Shown one piece after another: positions 16,885-25,011 of a stretch of 64,000 nt of DNA. The notes below the pieces were generated by a model. The model searched no databases, was not told the origin of the DNA, and saw nothing but the letters and a program-made list of their open reading frames with translations. The stretch is from Planctomycetota bacterium (GTDB taxonomy: Bacteria > Planctomycetota > UBA1135), in NCBI GenBank assembly GCA_008501825.1, contig QQUA01000006.1, positions 186,001 through 250,000 of the forward strand, read 5' to 3'. Positions within the stretch are counted from its first letter, which is position 1, and each line of letters begins with the position of its first letter. Made by a program: the position numbers and the translations under genes.

Positions 16885-18930
16885 TTAAATCAATTCAGGA
16901 TCGGTCAGGACTTCCACTGTGGCCGGCCCGTCGAAAGCCAAAGCTTTCTGCAAGGCGCCGGTTAATTCATCCCGCTCTCGGACCCGAATGCCCAAACCGC
17001 CGCAAGAGTTCACGTAGGAAGCCACGTCGGGATTGGTGAGGCCGGTTTGCCACACTTCCCAGTGGCCGGCTTTTTGCTCTTTTGAAATCTTACCGAGCTG
17101 ATGATTGTTCAGCAGAACGTGAGTGAGGTTTATACCCTTGTTTACGGCTGAATTCACCTCCCAAGCATATTGGCCGAAGCCTCCGTCACCGGTAACGGCA
17201 ATCACCGCCCGGTCGGCGAATTGGCGCCAATAGGGATCCTCGGAAAAGCGATGGGCCTGAGTGGCGGCCCATGCTCCCATGGCGGCGGGATAACCAAAGC
17301 CGATGGAGCCCAGGTAACCGGACATCAAAACCGACTGATGACCTGAAGCTTCAAAATAACGTCCGAAACTATAAGTATTGTTGCCGACGTCTACGGCCAA
17401 AATGGCGTCAGTCGGGATTACTTGATTCATGGCATCAAAAACCGCAATGGAAGAAATCCCCTTACCGCGATCGTCTTGCAATCGACTGGTTTTTTCCGCC
17501 CGCCAAATCTTCCAGCGTTCCTCCACTTCCCGGCTTTGATCGATACAAGCATGCTTTCCTCGAATTTCCTGCAAGAAACGGCGGGCGGTGACTCCGATTT
17601 CCGCCCACATCGGCACGGCAACAGCATGAAACTTGCCCAAGTTCTTGCGCTCGAAATCCACTTGAATGATGTCTTTCTTGGGAGTGATCCCGGTGTGGTT
17701 CGAAAAGGAAGCCCCGAACACCAACAGCAAATCCGATTCGTTCATGAACCAGGAAGCCACCGGCGTTCCCGATCTTCCCAGTACTCCGGCGCCTAAAGGA
17801 TGACCGCCTGCCGCCGCCCCTTGATCGCCGATCAATCCTTTTCCTTTGAACGTGGTCAGCACCGGACAACGAAGTTCTTCCGCCAGGGAGAGCAAAGCTT
17901 TGGTCTCCTGCCGGGCGCCGTGCCCCAAAATCATGACCGGTCGCTTGGCCGAGCGCAGCTTTTGCACAGCCTGCTCGAAAGCCTGTTCCGATGGTTGAAT
18001 CCGGGCCTCGGCAACCCTTCCTTCCGGGCTGGAAATTCTTTGGCCCTCTTTAGCAGGAATGGTCTGCACGTCATCGGGAAATACCAAATGAGCCACGCCG
18101 CGATTGAGCAAAGCGTTTTTCACCGCCATGCCCATCAATTCCCCATGATTGGAGTCCGGCAAGACCATTTGATTGAAACCGGCCACCGGAGCGAAAGCTT
18201 CCAACAGCGGTAGATCCTGGAAATATCCCGGCCCCAAAAACTGTTGTTTGACTTGGCCGGTCAAAGCCAACAAAGGTGCACCATCCACCCGAGCGTCCCA
18301 ACATCCGGTGGTCAGATTGGTCGCTCCAGGACCGGCGATGGTCAAGCACGCCGCCGGACGTCCGGTCAATTTGCCAAAAGCGCTGGCGGCGAAGGCCGCG
18401 GCTCCTTCGTGACGAATGCCGATGTAATCCATCTGGCCGGCCAAGCATTGCCGGCGAATGGCGTCGGCCAGGCCCAAATTGGAATGGCCCACCATGCCGA
18501 AAACGTGGGTTAGGCCCCATGCTTTCATGCTAGCGGCCATGACGTCGGTCACGGTTGTTCGATGATCGGACTCCGGTTCCAAGCCGACGTATATGCCGTC
18601 TTCGCGAACATCCACAGAATAGGTTTTCACTCCATCGTCATAACCGCCCGGAGGTTTTCCGCTGATCGGATCGAAATCCCAACCGTGCCACGGGCAGCGC
18701 AGATAACACTCTCCGTTTTGATTGCATTCAATGGAACCTTCACCCAAAGGTCCTCCCTGGTGAGGACAGGCATTATCCAAAGCTGCATAGCGACCTTGAT
18801 GATGAGTCAGGCAAATTTGCAGCACCGAATCGCCCCGCTCGATGGAAACGGTCTGCACTCGGCCTTCCGGCAAGGCGTCGACCTCGGTAACTTTGAACCA
18901 ATGGAGGAGCATTTGGGAGGTTTCTTTCAT
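16885..18930 (-). CDS. Rieske [2Fe-2S] domain fused to a ThDP-dependent enzyme
   Basis: A 681-residue protein with an unusual architecture. Residues 8-118 are a ferredoxin/NirD-type Rieske domain with cluster ligands C55 and H57 (CPHQGG) and C79 and H82 (CPWHGWDF). Residues 125-681 are a complete three-domain thiamine-diphosphate enzyme of the acetolactate synthase/pyruvate oxidase class: catalytic E175 in RHEGAAAF, the central domain around residues 315-450, and the ThDP/Mg motif GDG (581-583) to NN (608-609). All key residues of both domains are present. The ThDP part may decarboxylate a 2-oxo acid and the Rieske cluster may take the electrons, as PFOR does with its own clusters; that is inference. 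The ATG at 18930 precedes the Rieske fold directly. It is convergent with the FG-GAP gene, with a small membrane-protein gene 68 bases upstream. Confidence 0.9.
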   Translation of the reverse strand: MKETSQMLLHWFKVTEVDALPEGRVQTVSIERGDSVLQICLTHHQGRYAALDNACPHQGGPLGEGSIECNQNGECYLRCPWHGWDFDPISGKPPGGYDDGVKTYSVDVREDGIYVGLEPESDHRTTVTDVMAASMKAWGLTHVFGMVGHSNLGLADAIRRQCLAGQMDYIGIRHEGAAAFAASAFGKLTGRPAACLTIAGPGATNLTTGCWDARVDGAPLLALTGQVKQQFLGPGYFQDLPLLEAFAPVAGFNQMVLPDSNHGELMGMAVKNALLNRGVAHLVFPDDVQTIPAKEGQRISSPEGRVAEARIQPSEQAFEQAVQKLRSAKRPVMILGHGARQETKALLSLAEELRCPVLTTFKGKGLIGDQGAAAGGHPLGAGVLGRSGTPVASWFMNESDLLLVFGASFSNHTGITPKKDIIQVDFERKNLGKFHAVAVPMWAEIGVTARRFLQEIRGKHACIDQSREVEERWKIWRAEKTSRLQDDRGKGISSIAVFDAMNQVIPTDAILAVDVGNNTYSFGRYFEASGHQSVLMSGYLGSIGFGYPAAMGAWAATQAHRFSEDPYWRQFADRAVIAVTGDGGFGQYAWEVNSAVNKGINLTHVLLNNHQLGKISKEQKAGHWEVWQTGLTNPDVASYVNSCGGLGIRVRERDELTGALQKALAFDGPATVEVLTDPELI

Positions 18931-18998
18931 GGGGGATTCCTATGGTGAGGAATTCCCCCATCTTCCGGCCAAGTGACAAAAAATGATCCGGTGAATCG

Positions 18999-19184
18999 TT
19001 AAGCGTGGTGGTATTCCTGCCGGTGCCCGTAATAGATGAGGCCCAAACCCAAAGCCAGCAAGAAGGCATGGGTGAGTTGCACCTCTTCTTTCAATACGCA
19101 ACCGACGAAAGTCGCTGCAAAAACAGGAGCCCCGATCTTGGCCAGCAGATCGGGCACGAAAGCCTTGTGCGATTTGGCGGACAT
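18999..19184 (-). CDS. small single-span membrane protein
   Basis: A 61-residue protein from the ATG at 19184 (MSAKSHKAF). A basic N-terminal third is followed by a hydrophobic stretch around VFAATFVGCVL and a second, AFLLALGLGLIYYG, ending in a His-rich tail (GHRQEYHHA). It probably spans the membrane once or twice. No family is recognised. It lies 68 bases upstream of the Rieske-ThDP gene on the same strand, so it could be a membrane partner for that enzyme, though nothing in the sequence proves it. A longer reading from 19223 adds a basic stretch and seems less likely. Confidence 0.5.
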   Translation of the reverse strand: MSAKSHKAFVPDLLAKIGAPVFAATFVGCVLKEEVQLTHAFLLALGLGLIYYGHRQEYHHA

Positions 19185-19253
19185 GATGGATAGGCTTCGC
19201 CGTGATCGGCGGTCTGTTACCAAAGCAAAGATAAAAAAAGTCCGTTTCGAAGC

Positions 19254-20327
19254 TTAAAAACCGTCTCCAGGAGGATGATCCGGTCTACGGCCATCGTCCA
19301 AGGGTCGATCCTGACCGGGGGGAGGCGGTCCGCCACCGGGAGGAAAGCCAGGTCGATTGCCGCCACCGTTTCCTCGTCCATTCCGAGGCCTCGGAGGCCG
19401 ATCTTCCTCGTTGCCGAAACCGGGCCGATTGGGACGCCGTTTCGAATCCGGGTCGCCCTCGGGCCCAGGCCCAAAGCCCTGCCGGCGGCGGTTGCCGCCG
19501 GGAAAATCAAATTTGCCGCCACCAGGGGGACCCATCCACCGGTCCGGACCGAAGATGAAACGCTTGGGAAAGCCTTCGTCCAGCATCTGCCACGCCCGGT
19601 GGAATTCCCGGGGGGGCAAGCGAAACAAATGTTGCTGCTCCACTTCGCCAAGTTGCCAGCGACGGAGGCGCCCGCTTTCCTTGGCACTCTCCCACCTCTG
19701 CCACTTGCGAATCTGAGTCAGAACTTCCAAAGCCTCGTGAGGCGGCGCTTTCCGAAATCGCTCGACCAAGGCTTCGCCCAACCATCCCTTTTGCAAAGCC
19801 TGATCCAAACCGCGTTGAATGTCCTCTCTCTGAATCTTGGCCATCCAACGCCCGCTGGCATCCAATCGGCTTTCCAAAGGCATCCCATGCAAAGATTCTT
19901 CCGGCATGGGGAAGGCCCGCACCAACTCTCGGCTCTGATCCAAAAGGCGCTTGCGAGCTCTTTCGTTTAACCAGCGTTTCTGTTGTTGCGGATCCATGGC
20001 TTCAAACCGAACCCGGCTCTTTTTATCCAGATCCGCAAGAACGCGATTCCTTTCATCCCGCAATATCCGGTGGCGCCAGTGCAAAGTGTTGGCACGCGTT
20101 TCGCCCAGCGCTTTCCAAGTTTTGTGGGCGGCGACCAGTTCCTGCCGTTCCTCTTCGCTCAACCGGCGCCACCAGAGATCCAAGGTTTCGGCGTCGGGAG
20201 TGGACGGCTGAACCAATTGAATGCCTTCGGTCTCAGCTCCGCCAACGACTTGCCTGGAATCCTGCTCGGGATCTTGGATTGCAATTTGGGCCCCAAGCAA
20301 AGGAAGCAAGATCAACCAGATCGCCAC
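19254..20327 (-). CDS. exported DUF3106-like helical protein with Gly/Pro/Arg-rich tail
   Basis: A 357-residue protein beginning with a GTG start that overlaps the stop of the anti-sigma candidate by one base (TAGTG). The N terminus (MAIWLILLPLLGAQIA) is a short signal peptide or anchor. Residues 45-240 are charged helices with repeats of the LSEEERQELVAAHKTW kind, resembling DUF3106 or other Spy-like periplasmic helical proteins. From about residue 265 to the end the chain is low-complexity Gly/Pro/Arg/Asp (GGNRRRQGFGPGPEGDPD and similar), probably disordered. It is the last gene of the chain mgtE-lepB-sigma-anti-sigma, so it is likely either the sensor ligand or a target of the sigma system. 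Function not known. Confidence 0.72.
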   Translation of the reverse strand: MAIWLILLPLLGAQIAIQDPEQDSRQVVGGAETEGIQLVQPSTPDAETLDLWWRRLSEEERQELVAAHKTWKALGETRANTLHWRHRILRDERNRVLADLDKKSRVRFEAMDPQQQKRWLNERARKRLLDQSRELVRAFPMPEESLHGMPLESRLDASGRWMAKIQREDIQRGLDQALQKGWLGEALVERFRKAPPHEALEVLTQIRKWQRWESAKESGRLRRWQLGEVEQQHLFRLPPREFHRAWQMLDEGFPKRFIFGPDRWMGPPGGGKFDFPGGNRRRQGFGPGPEGDPDSKRRPNRPGFGNEEDRPPRPRNGRGNGGGNRPGFPPGGGPPPPGQDRPLDDGRRPDHPPGDGF

Positions 20328-20740
20328 TAGTCTTGCTCCCCGGGACTGGATTCCAAGTCCACTTCCTGCAACAAGCCACCGTCAGTGGCCACTCGGAAAG
20401 GCAATTCCATTTCCGCTTCGGTCATCAAATCCAAGTCTTGGAGGATCTCTTGGTTCTGATAGATCTCAGCCAAAACAGTGGGGTCCAAAGCTTCCGGATG
20501 GCTGATCCCGGTGAAATCCACCTCCGGTTTGCCCCGGCCGAGCCAAAAACCGACCCACAGCAGCAAGGCGGCGGCGGCGCCGGAGATCATGCCCTTCTTG
20601 AACAGGCCGAACAGGACGCGCCCTCTATTCTGCTGGGGCTCCTCGGCTTTGACCTTAGCGAGGACCCGTTCCCGGAAACCGGCCGGTACCGGTTCGTTCG
20701 GGTGTTCGTCCAAAAGGTCGTCGAGCCAGTCGGAAGTCAT
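20327..20740 (-). CDS. single-pass membrane protein, candidate anti-sigma factor
   Basis: A 137-residue protein encoded immediately after an ECF sigma factor with ATGA overlap (20737-20740). The cytoplasmic N terminus (about 48 residues) contains the pattern LDDLLDEHPNEPVPAGFRERVLAKV, which is common in anti-sigma and sigma-regulatory proteins. One transmembrane helix spans about residues 50-68 (GMISGAAAALLLWVGFWLG), and a 65-residue exported part follows. There is no HxxxCxxC zinc motif, so it would be of the non-ZAS type. The role is inferred from position and topology: it would hold the sigma factor at the membrane until a signal acts on the periplasmic part. Confidence 0.7.
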   Translation of the reverse strand: MTSDWLDDLLDEHPNEPVPAGFRERVLAKVKAEEPQQNRGRVLFGLFKKGMISGAAAALLLWVGFWLGRGKPEVDFTGISHPEALDPTVLAEIYQNQEILQDLDLMTEAEMELPFRVATDGGLLQEVDLESSPGEQD

Positions 20741-21285
20741 GATTCTGCCTCGCGATAGGGCTCCAACAAAGTTTTCATCCGTTGCCGGGCCCGATGCAGG
20801 AGGGATTTCACAGCTTTGGCACTGATTCCCAACACATCGCCAATTTCAGTGAGTTCCAAGCCGTTGTAATGTTGTAACACCAAAGCCAGGCGTTGGTTCT
20901 CAGGAAGTTCCGCCAGAGCGGTTTCAATGCGCCGGGCCCACAGTTCCTGATCCAGAGGCGCTTCGGGGGCCGGCGCTTTCGGGTCGGCCAATTCCACCGC
21001 CTCCCCGTCCGCATGCTCGGGCATGCCGGCGGTTTTGTGCCGCTTCCGGTCGCGCAGATGGTTCAGAGCCAGGTTGTAGGTGATCCGGTAAAGAAAAGTG
21101 CCCAGCCTGCCCTCCGGCCGATAGCGTTCCCGACTTCGGTACAAGCGCAAGAAAACTTCTTGAGCCAAGTCTTCCAAGCTGGCACCCGGTCCTAACAAGC
21201 GGCGCAACAAACTGAACACGGCCGTTTCATAAAGCTCGACGATCTCAGCGAAGACTTCCTCATGGCCGGCTTGAAAAGCCAACAT
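20737..21285 (-). CDS. ECF (sigma-70 family) RNA polymerase sigma factor
   Basis: An ECF sigma factor: region 2 is visible in AGHEEVFAEIVELYETAVF, LEDLAQEVFLRLYRSRERY and LGTFLYRITYNLALNHLRD, and region 4 in LPENQRLALVLQHYNGLELTEI through GISAKAVKSLLHRARQRM. The ATG at 21285 has a GAGG 11 bases upstream; a TTG at 21321, directly after the lepB stop, would add 12 residues and fits the family length too. A still longer reading to 21501 would overlap lepB and adds no conserved sequence. It is coupled to the membrane anti-sigma candidate by ATGA. It would direct polymerase to a stress or envelope regulon, perhaps including its own cluster. Confidence 0.9.
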   Translation of the reverse strand: MLAFQAGHEEVFAEIVELYETAVFSLLRRLLGPGASLEDLAQEVFLRLYRSRERYRPEGRLGTFLYRITYNLALNHLRDRKRHKTAGMPEHADGEAVELADPKAPAPEAPLDQELWARRIETALAELPENQRLALVLQHYNGLELTEIGDVLGISAKAVKSLLHRARQRMKTLLEPYREAES

Positions 21286-21322
21286 GAGTTTGGCGCCTCG
21301 ATCTTGGGAACCGGCGGTCAAA

Positions 21323-22405
21323 TCACCAACCCAAGCCCGGCTTCCCCGGAGGCCAAATCCGCCAAGTGACGATGCCTTGCACGTGTTCGCGCCGCACCGG
21401 CCCGTAGTTGCGGGAGTCCCGGCTGTTCCAAGAATCGTCGCCCAATAAGAAGAATTCGTTCTCGCCGAGTTCCAAAGCTCGGCCGCTGGCGTAGCGACCA
21501 TCTTCTTCTCGCCAGAAGAAATCCCGGCCGATGCGGACGCCGCCCAAACTTAAAGGTCCTTGCCCGCCGACTTCAATTTGAGCGAAGGGATGGCGGCTGG
21601 CTCCATTTTCACCGGGCTGAGCGGGAACTTCATAAGGCAAGTGGTCGGCAAGGACTTGTCCTTGCAGGCTGACCGTCAGACCGCCGTCGGTATTGCCCAG
21701 AAACAAGGTCCCGGAAGGGGTTTCCTGGTCCAGCTCGGTTTCCTGCAACACTTGCTCCCGGTGCGGATCGGCCATGGAAATCCGAAGCCGGCGCCCGAAG
21801 TCGGCCAACTGTACCGAGAACACCAAGTCTCTTTCCAAAATGGCCAACTCGAAAACGCTTTCGGCGGCGTGAAGTTGGAAATCCACCTCCACTCCAACGT
21901 CCCGAGCCGGTTCCACGCTGAAATGCTCTTCGCCGGCCAACAAATAGCCGGTCCGGAGGGTTTGTCGCAGGCGGGCGTGACTGGCGCCGCCCAAGAACCA
22001 GCGGTCGCCTTCGGCCTCGAAACCGGCTTCCCGCAAAGCAAAGCACAAATCAGCGTCTCGGGCGCCGGTGTCGACCAAGGGCACCAAATCCTGCGCCCGG
22101 TGAATCGGTCTGGCATAGCGGCGGCCATCCAAATAGAGATCGCCGTCTTGCAACAGCACTTCTTCTCCCGGAAGCCCGACCACTCGCTTCAAGGCGGTCG
22201 TGCCGGTATCGGGCTCGGAAAACACCACCAAGTCGTTCCGGGCAGGGTGGCGCAGGATGGTGGAGGTCGCCACCAGGACTTGCCCTTCCACCAACCCGGG
22301 CCGCATCGAGGGTCCCGCAACCCGCACCGGGGTGCACAACATGGTCAAGATCAGCAACAGGCCCAAGCTGACCACCAAGATGCGGAAACGTCGGTTCAGG
22401 ATCAC
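21323..22405 (-). CDS. lepB: signal peptidase I with a large insertion
   Basis: A 360-residue type I signal peptidase that cleaves Sec signal peptides on the outer face of the inner membrane. One N-terminal transmembrane helix (about residues 8-25) is followed by the catalytic serine S33 in GPSMRPG and the lysine K73 in ALKRVVGLPGE. The C-terminal signature GDDSWNSRDSRNYGPV is intact. Between K73 and that signature lies an insertion of about 200 residues with beta-rich sequence, much longer than in the E. coli enzyme. The start is GTG, overlapping the mgtE stop (GTGA, 22402-22405). Given the many signal peptides encoded nearby, a dedicated or regulated peptidase in a sigma operon is notable. 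Confidence 0.9.
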   Translation of the reverse strand: MILNRRFRILVVSLGLLLILTMLCTPVRVAGPSMRPGLVEGQVLVATSTILRHPARNDLVVFSEPDTGTTALKRVVGLPGEEVLLQDGDLYLDGRRYARPIHRAQDLVPLVDTGARDADLCFALREAGFEAEGDRWFLGGASHARLRQTLRTGYLLAGEEHFSVEPARDVGVEVDFQLHAAESVFELAILERDLVFSVQLADFGRRLRISMADPHREQVLQETELDQETPSGTLFLGNTDGGLTVSLQGQVLADHLPYEVPAQPGENGASRHPFAQIEVGGQGPLSLGGVRIGRDFFWREEDGRYASGRALELGENEFFLLGDDSWNSRDSRNYGPVRREHVQGIVTWRIWPPGKPGLGW

Positions 22406-23781
22406 GGCACTACTCCGGCGGCAGGAGTCAGCATGAGCGTGGCAATGCCGAAAAACAGCAGCACGGCTGAAAGGTCGCTCACCGCGATCATGACCGGCCC
22501 AGCCACCAAAGCTGGGTCAAGGCCAACCAACTCGCTGCCCATGGCTATGGAGGAAGCTACCACGGAAGTCCAGGACATGGCCAGCAGCAAGGCCACCCCT
22601 AGGGAGAAACCCGTGAACCAATCCCCGGCAAAAAGAGCCGCCGCCGGAACCGACAGAGAAAAGCACAGCAGGCCGAGGACCCCTCCCACCTGGATTTCCT
22701 GCAGGAACACCGGCCACCGGCGACCGGGCGGAATCAAGCCAACGGCGAATCCGCGGACCAAGACCGCGGAGGTTTGCGCCCCAATCGTGCCGGCCAAGGC
22801 CAAGACCATGGGCACATAGGGCACGATTGTGCCCCATTCGCCGGTCCCCTCTACTTCTTGAGGTGCGAAGTAATCCATCACCCGGGACATGAGGATGCCG
22901 GCGGCCACGGTCACCGCCAGCATGGGAGCCCGGTGTAAGACTCGTTGCAGTAAGGGTTCGTTGGCCGCGGACGGCATGCCGGCGCCGGCCAACAACATGG
23001 CGTCTTCGGTGCCCTCTTCCTCCAAGACTTCAAGGGCATCGTCGGCGGTGACGATTCCGACCACAATCCCTCGGGGGTCAACCACCGGAATCGACGACAG
23101 GTTGTAGTGGAGGATCTTATGGGCGACGTTTTCTTGATCCTCCTCCACCCGCGCCTGAATCACGTCCGGGTTCATCACTTCCCGGACCGGGTCGTGAATG
23201 CTGGCTTCGAGCATTTCCCGAGAGGAAAGCACGCCGGCCAAATATCCTTCGTCATCAACGACGTAGGCGTTATCGATGGTTTCCAAATCCTCGGTGCGCT
23301 TCAAGCGCTTCAATACGTCGCCGACCTTTTCTTCCTCCCGGGCGGTGATGAATTCGGTCGTCATCATGCCGCCGGCGGAATCTCCCGGATAAACCCCCAA
23401 ATGGCGCAGATCTCGGGCATCCTCAGGCTCCAATTGCTGCAGGATTTCCTGGGTCTCCGCTTTGGTCATGAAGCCGAGGATGTCGGTCGCGTCGTCGGCC
23501 GGCAATTCCGCGAACAAGCGCCCAAGGCGTTGCGGATCCATGCCCTCCACCAACTTGTCGGCCAAGGCCGGCTCAGCCTCAGACAAGACGTCGGCAGCCA
23601 GAGCCAAGGACAGGGAAGTAAATAAGGTGCGGGCTTCTTCCTGATCGAAATCCAGCCACAGGACGTCCGCGATGTCCGCCGGATGCATGCCCTCGTCCGG
23701 CAGGAAGGGGGTTCCTTCCGGCTGGGCGAGATGGGTCCTGCAAGCTTCCAGGACTCGGTGGCGTCGTTCGCGGCGGCGCAT
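22402..23781 (-). CDS. mgtE: MgtE-type magnesium transporter
   Basis: A 459-residue Mg2+ channel/transporter. Order: N-terminal superhelical MgtE domain with the repeats LVEGMDPQRLGRLFAELPADD and LQQLEPEDARDLRHLG; the acidic motif YPGDSAGGMMT; two CBS domains (about 145-265) that sense cytosolic Mg2+; and five transmembrane helices from about 300 to 459. The pore-helix signature appears as GTIGAQTSAVLVRG, in the place where MgtE usually has GNAGSQS. The ATG at 23781 is a clear start. It heads the chain with lepB, sigma and anti-sigma. I see no Mg-riboswitch signature in the 139-base divergent region upstream. Confidence 0.92.
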   Translation of the reverse strand: MRRRERRHRVLEACRTHLAQPEGTPFLPDEGMHPADIADVLWLDFDQEEARTLFTSLSLALAADVLSEAEPALADKLVEGMDPQRLGRLFAELPADDATDILGFMTKAETQEILQQLEPEDARDLRHLGVYPGDSAGGMMTTEFITAREEEKVGDVLKRLKRTEDLETIDNAYVVDDEGYLAGVLSSREMLEASIHDPVREVMNPDVIQARVEEDQENVAHKILHYNLSSIPVVDPRGIVVGIVTADDALEVLEEEGTEDAMLLAGAGMPSAANEPLLQRVLHRAPMLAVTVAAGILMSRVMDYFAPQEVEGTGEWGTIVPYVPMVLALAGTIGAQTSAVLVRGFAVGLIPPGRRWPVFLQEIQVGGVLGLLCFSLSVPAAALFAGDWFTGFSLGVALLLAMSWTSVVASSIAMGSELVGLDPALVAGPVMIAVSDLSAVLLFFGIATLMLTPAAGVVP

Positions 23782-23920
23782 GGATGGGATCGGGGGGACT
23801 CGGAGGTTGGTGGTTTTCCTGGAATCCTACGAGCCCGAGGGAATCTGCTCCATCATGCAAGCCTATAATTCGTAACTAGAAACCGGTCATAAGCGACCGT
23901 GCCGATTCAAAGCGGCATCC

Positions 23921-24988
23921 ATGTCCCAAGCTCGAAACGCCCTGGAAGGTCTGCTGGACCTTTGCGACCAAATTCGAGGCCTCCAGGCATCCGCCTCCGA
24001 GGCTGGGGCTCAAGATTTGGACCGCCGCCGGCAAAGGGCCCAAGATGCGGTGGCCAAGCTCCGCAATCACGTGTTCGGCCATTTGCCGAAGCTGAACCAA
24101 GATTCTCGGGCTTCCCATCTGGGCGATTTGGAGTTGCTGACTTTGGCGATGTTGTTTCACCATCGCCTGTCCAACGGTCTTAAGCCTTTGTTGGGTCAAG
24201 AGCTGGTCGGCTTACTGCACCTCGCCGGTTTCAACCGCAGCGATGCCATGGCCGCCTTGGATCGCCACGGGGAATTCCGGCAAGCTCCTTGGCTCCGGGC
24301 GCAAACTCCGGATCCGACCGCCTTCGACCCCTTGGAATGGGAGTTTTCCCTAACCCCGGCGGCGATGACTTTGTTTTGGCCCGGAGAAGGTCCGGCGGAA
24401 AGTTCCCAAGAGCAGGAAGTCCGGACTTATCGCCACGAAGAAGATTACTTCTGGGACTTGTTTCGTTGGCGCCGTCTTTGTCAATTGCGAAGCGAAGCTC
24501 TGTTCGAAGACGACACCCAAGATCGTCGGGCGGAAAAGCCGCCGGTTCGGGCCGCCCGCCACCGCGCCCGAGACGCTTGGTTGGGAATCCGCGCCCGATT
24601 GGCCGCCACCCGCGGTGGCGCCGAATTTTGTCTGGAAAGGTTTCGCCTCGATCAGCGTTTAAACCAACACGAGTGGTTGGTAGTGCTGCATCTCTTGTTC
24701 GAAGACTACTTCCGCGGCATGCCGTTTGCGGATTACCACGAGTGTCTGCATTTGATCTGCGACGCCCGCATCGACGTATTCCGCCAACGCCGCCTGCTGG
24801 ATCGAAACGGTCGCCTGATCCGTAGCGGTTTAGTGCTGTCCGAAAACAGCTTTCGGGAAACGGCGCAACCTACCGACGTGCAGCTTTACCTGGCCGATTG
24901 GGCTTCGAAATCTTTGGTTGCCGGCCTGAATCATCTTCCCCGCCTGGATTCCAGGGATTTGGATCCCTTTACCTCCGACTCGCCTTAA
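23921..24988 (+). CDS. unrecognised helical protein, possibly winged-helix related
   Basis: A 355-residue soluble protein with no signal peptide or membrane segment. It is rich in Arg, Leu, Asp and Trp and mostly helical. The region FRLDQRLNQHEWLVVLHLLFEDYF and the later segment RQRRLLDRNGRLIRSGLVLSE loosely resemble the winged-helix block found upstream of the ATPase core in some bacterial AAA proteins, but no P-loop is present here. A dyad of WFxW-like patches (EEDYFWDLFRWRR) is visible at about residue 175. It lies 23 bases before the metallolyase gene on the same strand, so they are likely co-transcribed. I cannot name a family. Confidence 0.72.
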   Translation: MSQARNALEGLLDLCDQIRGLQASASEAGAQDLDRRRQRAQDAVAKLRNHVFGHLPKLNQDSRASHLGDLELLTLAMLFHHRLSNGLKPLLGQELVGLLHLAGFNRSDAMAALDRHGEFRQAPWLRAQTPDPTAFDPLEWEFSLTPAAMTLFWPGEGPAESSQEQEVRTYRHEEDYFWDLFRWRRLCQLRSEALFEDDTQDRRAEKPPVRAARHRARDAWLGIRARLAATRGGAEFCLERFRLDQRLNQHEWLVVLHLLFEDYFRGMPFADYHECLHLICDARIDVFRQRRLLDRNGRLIRSGLVLSENSFRETAQPTDVQLYLADWASKSLVAGLNHLPRLDSRDLDPFTSDSP

Positions 24989-25011
24989 ACCGACGTTGCC
25001 AATACCCATCC

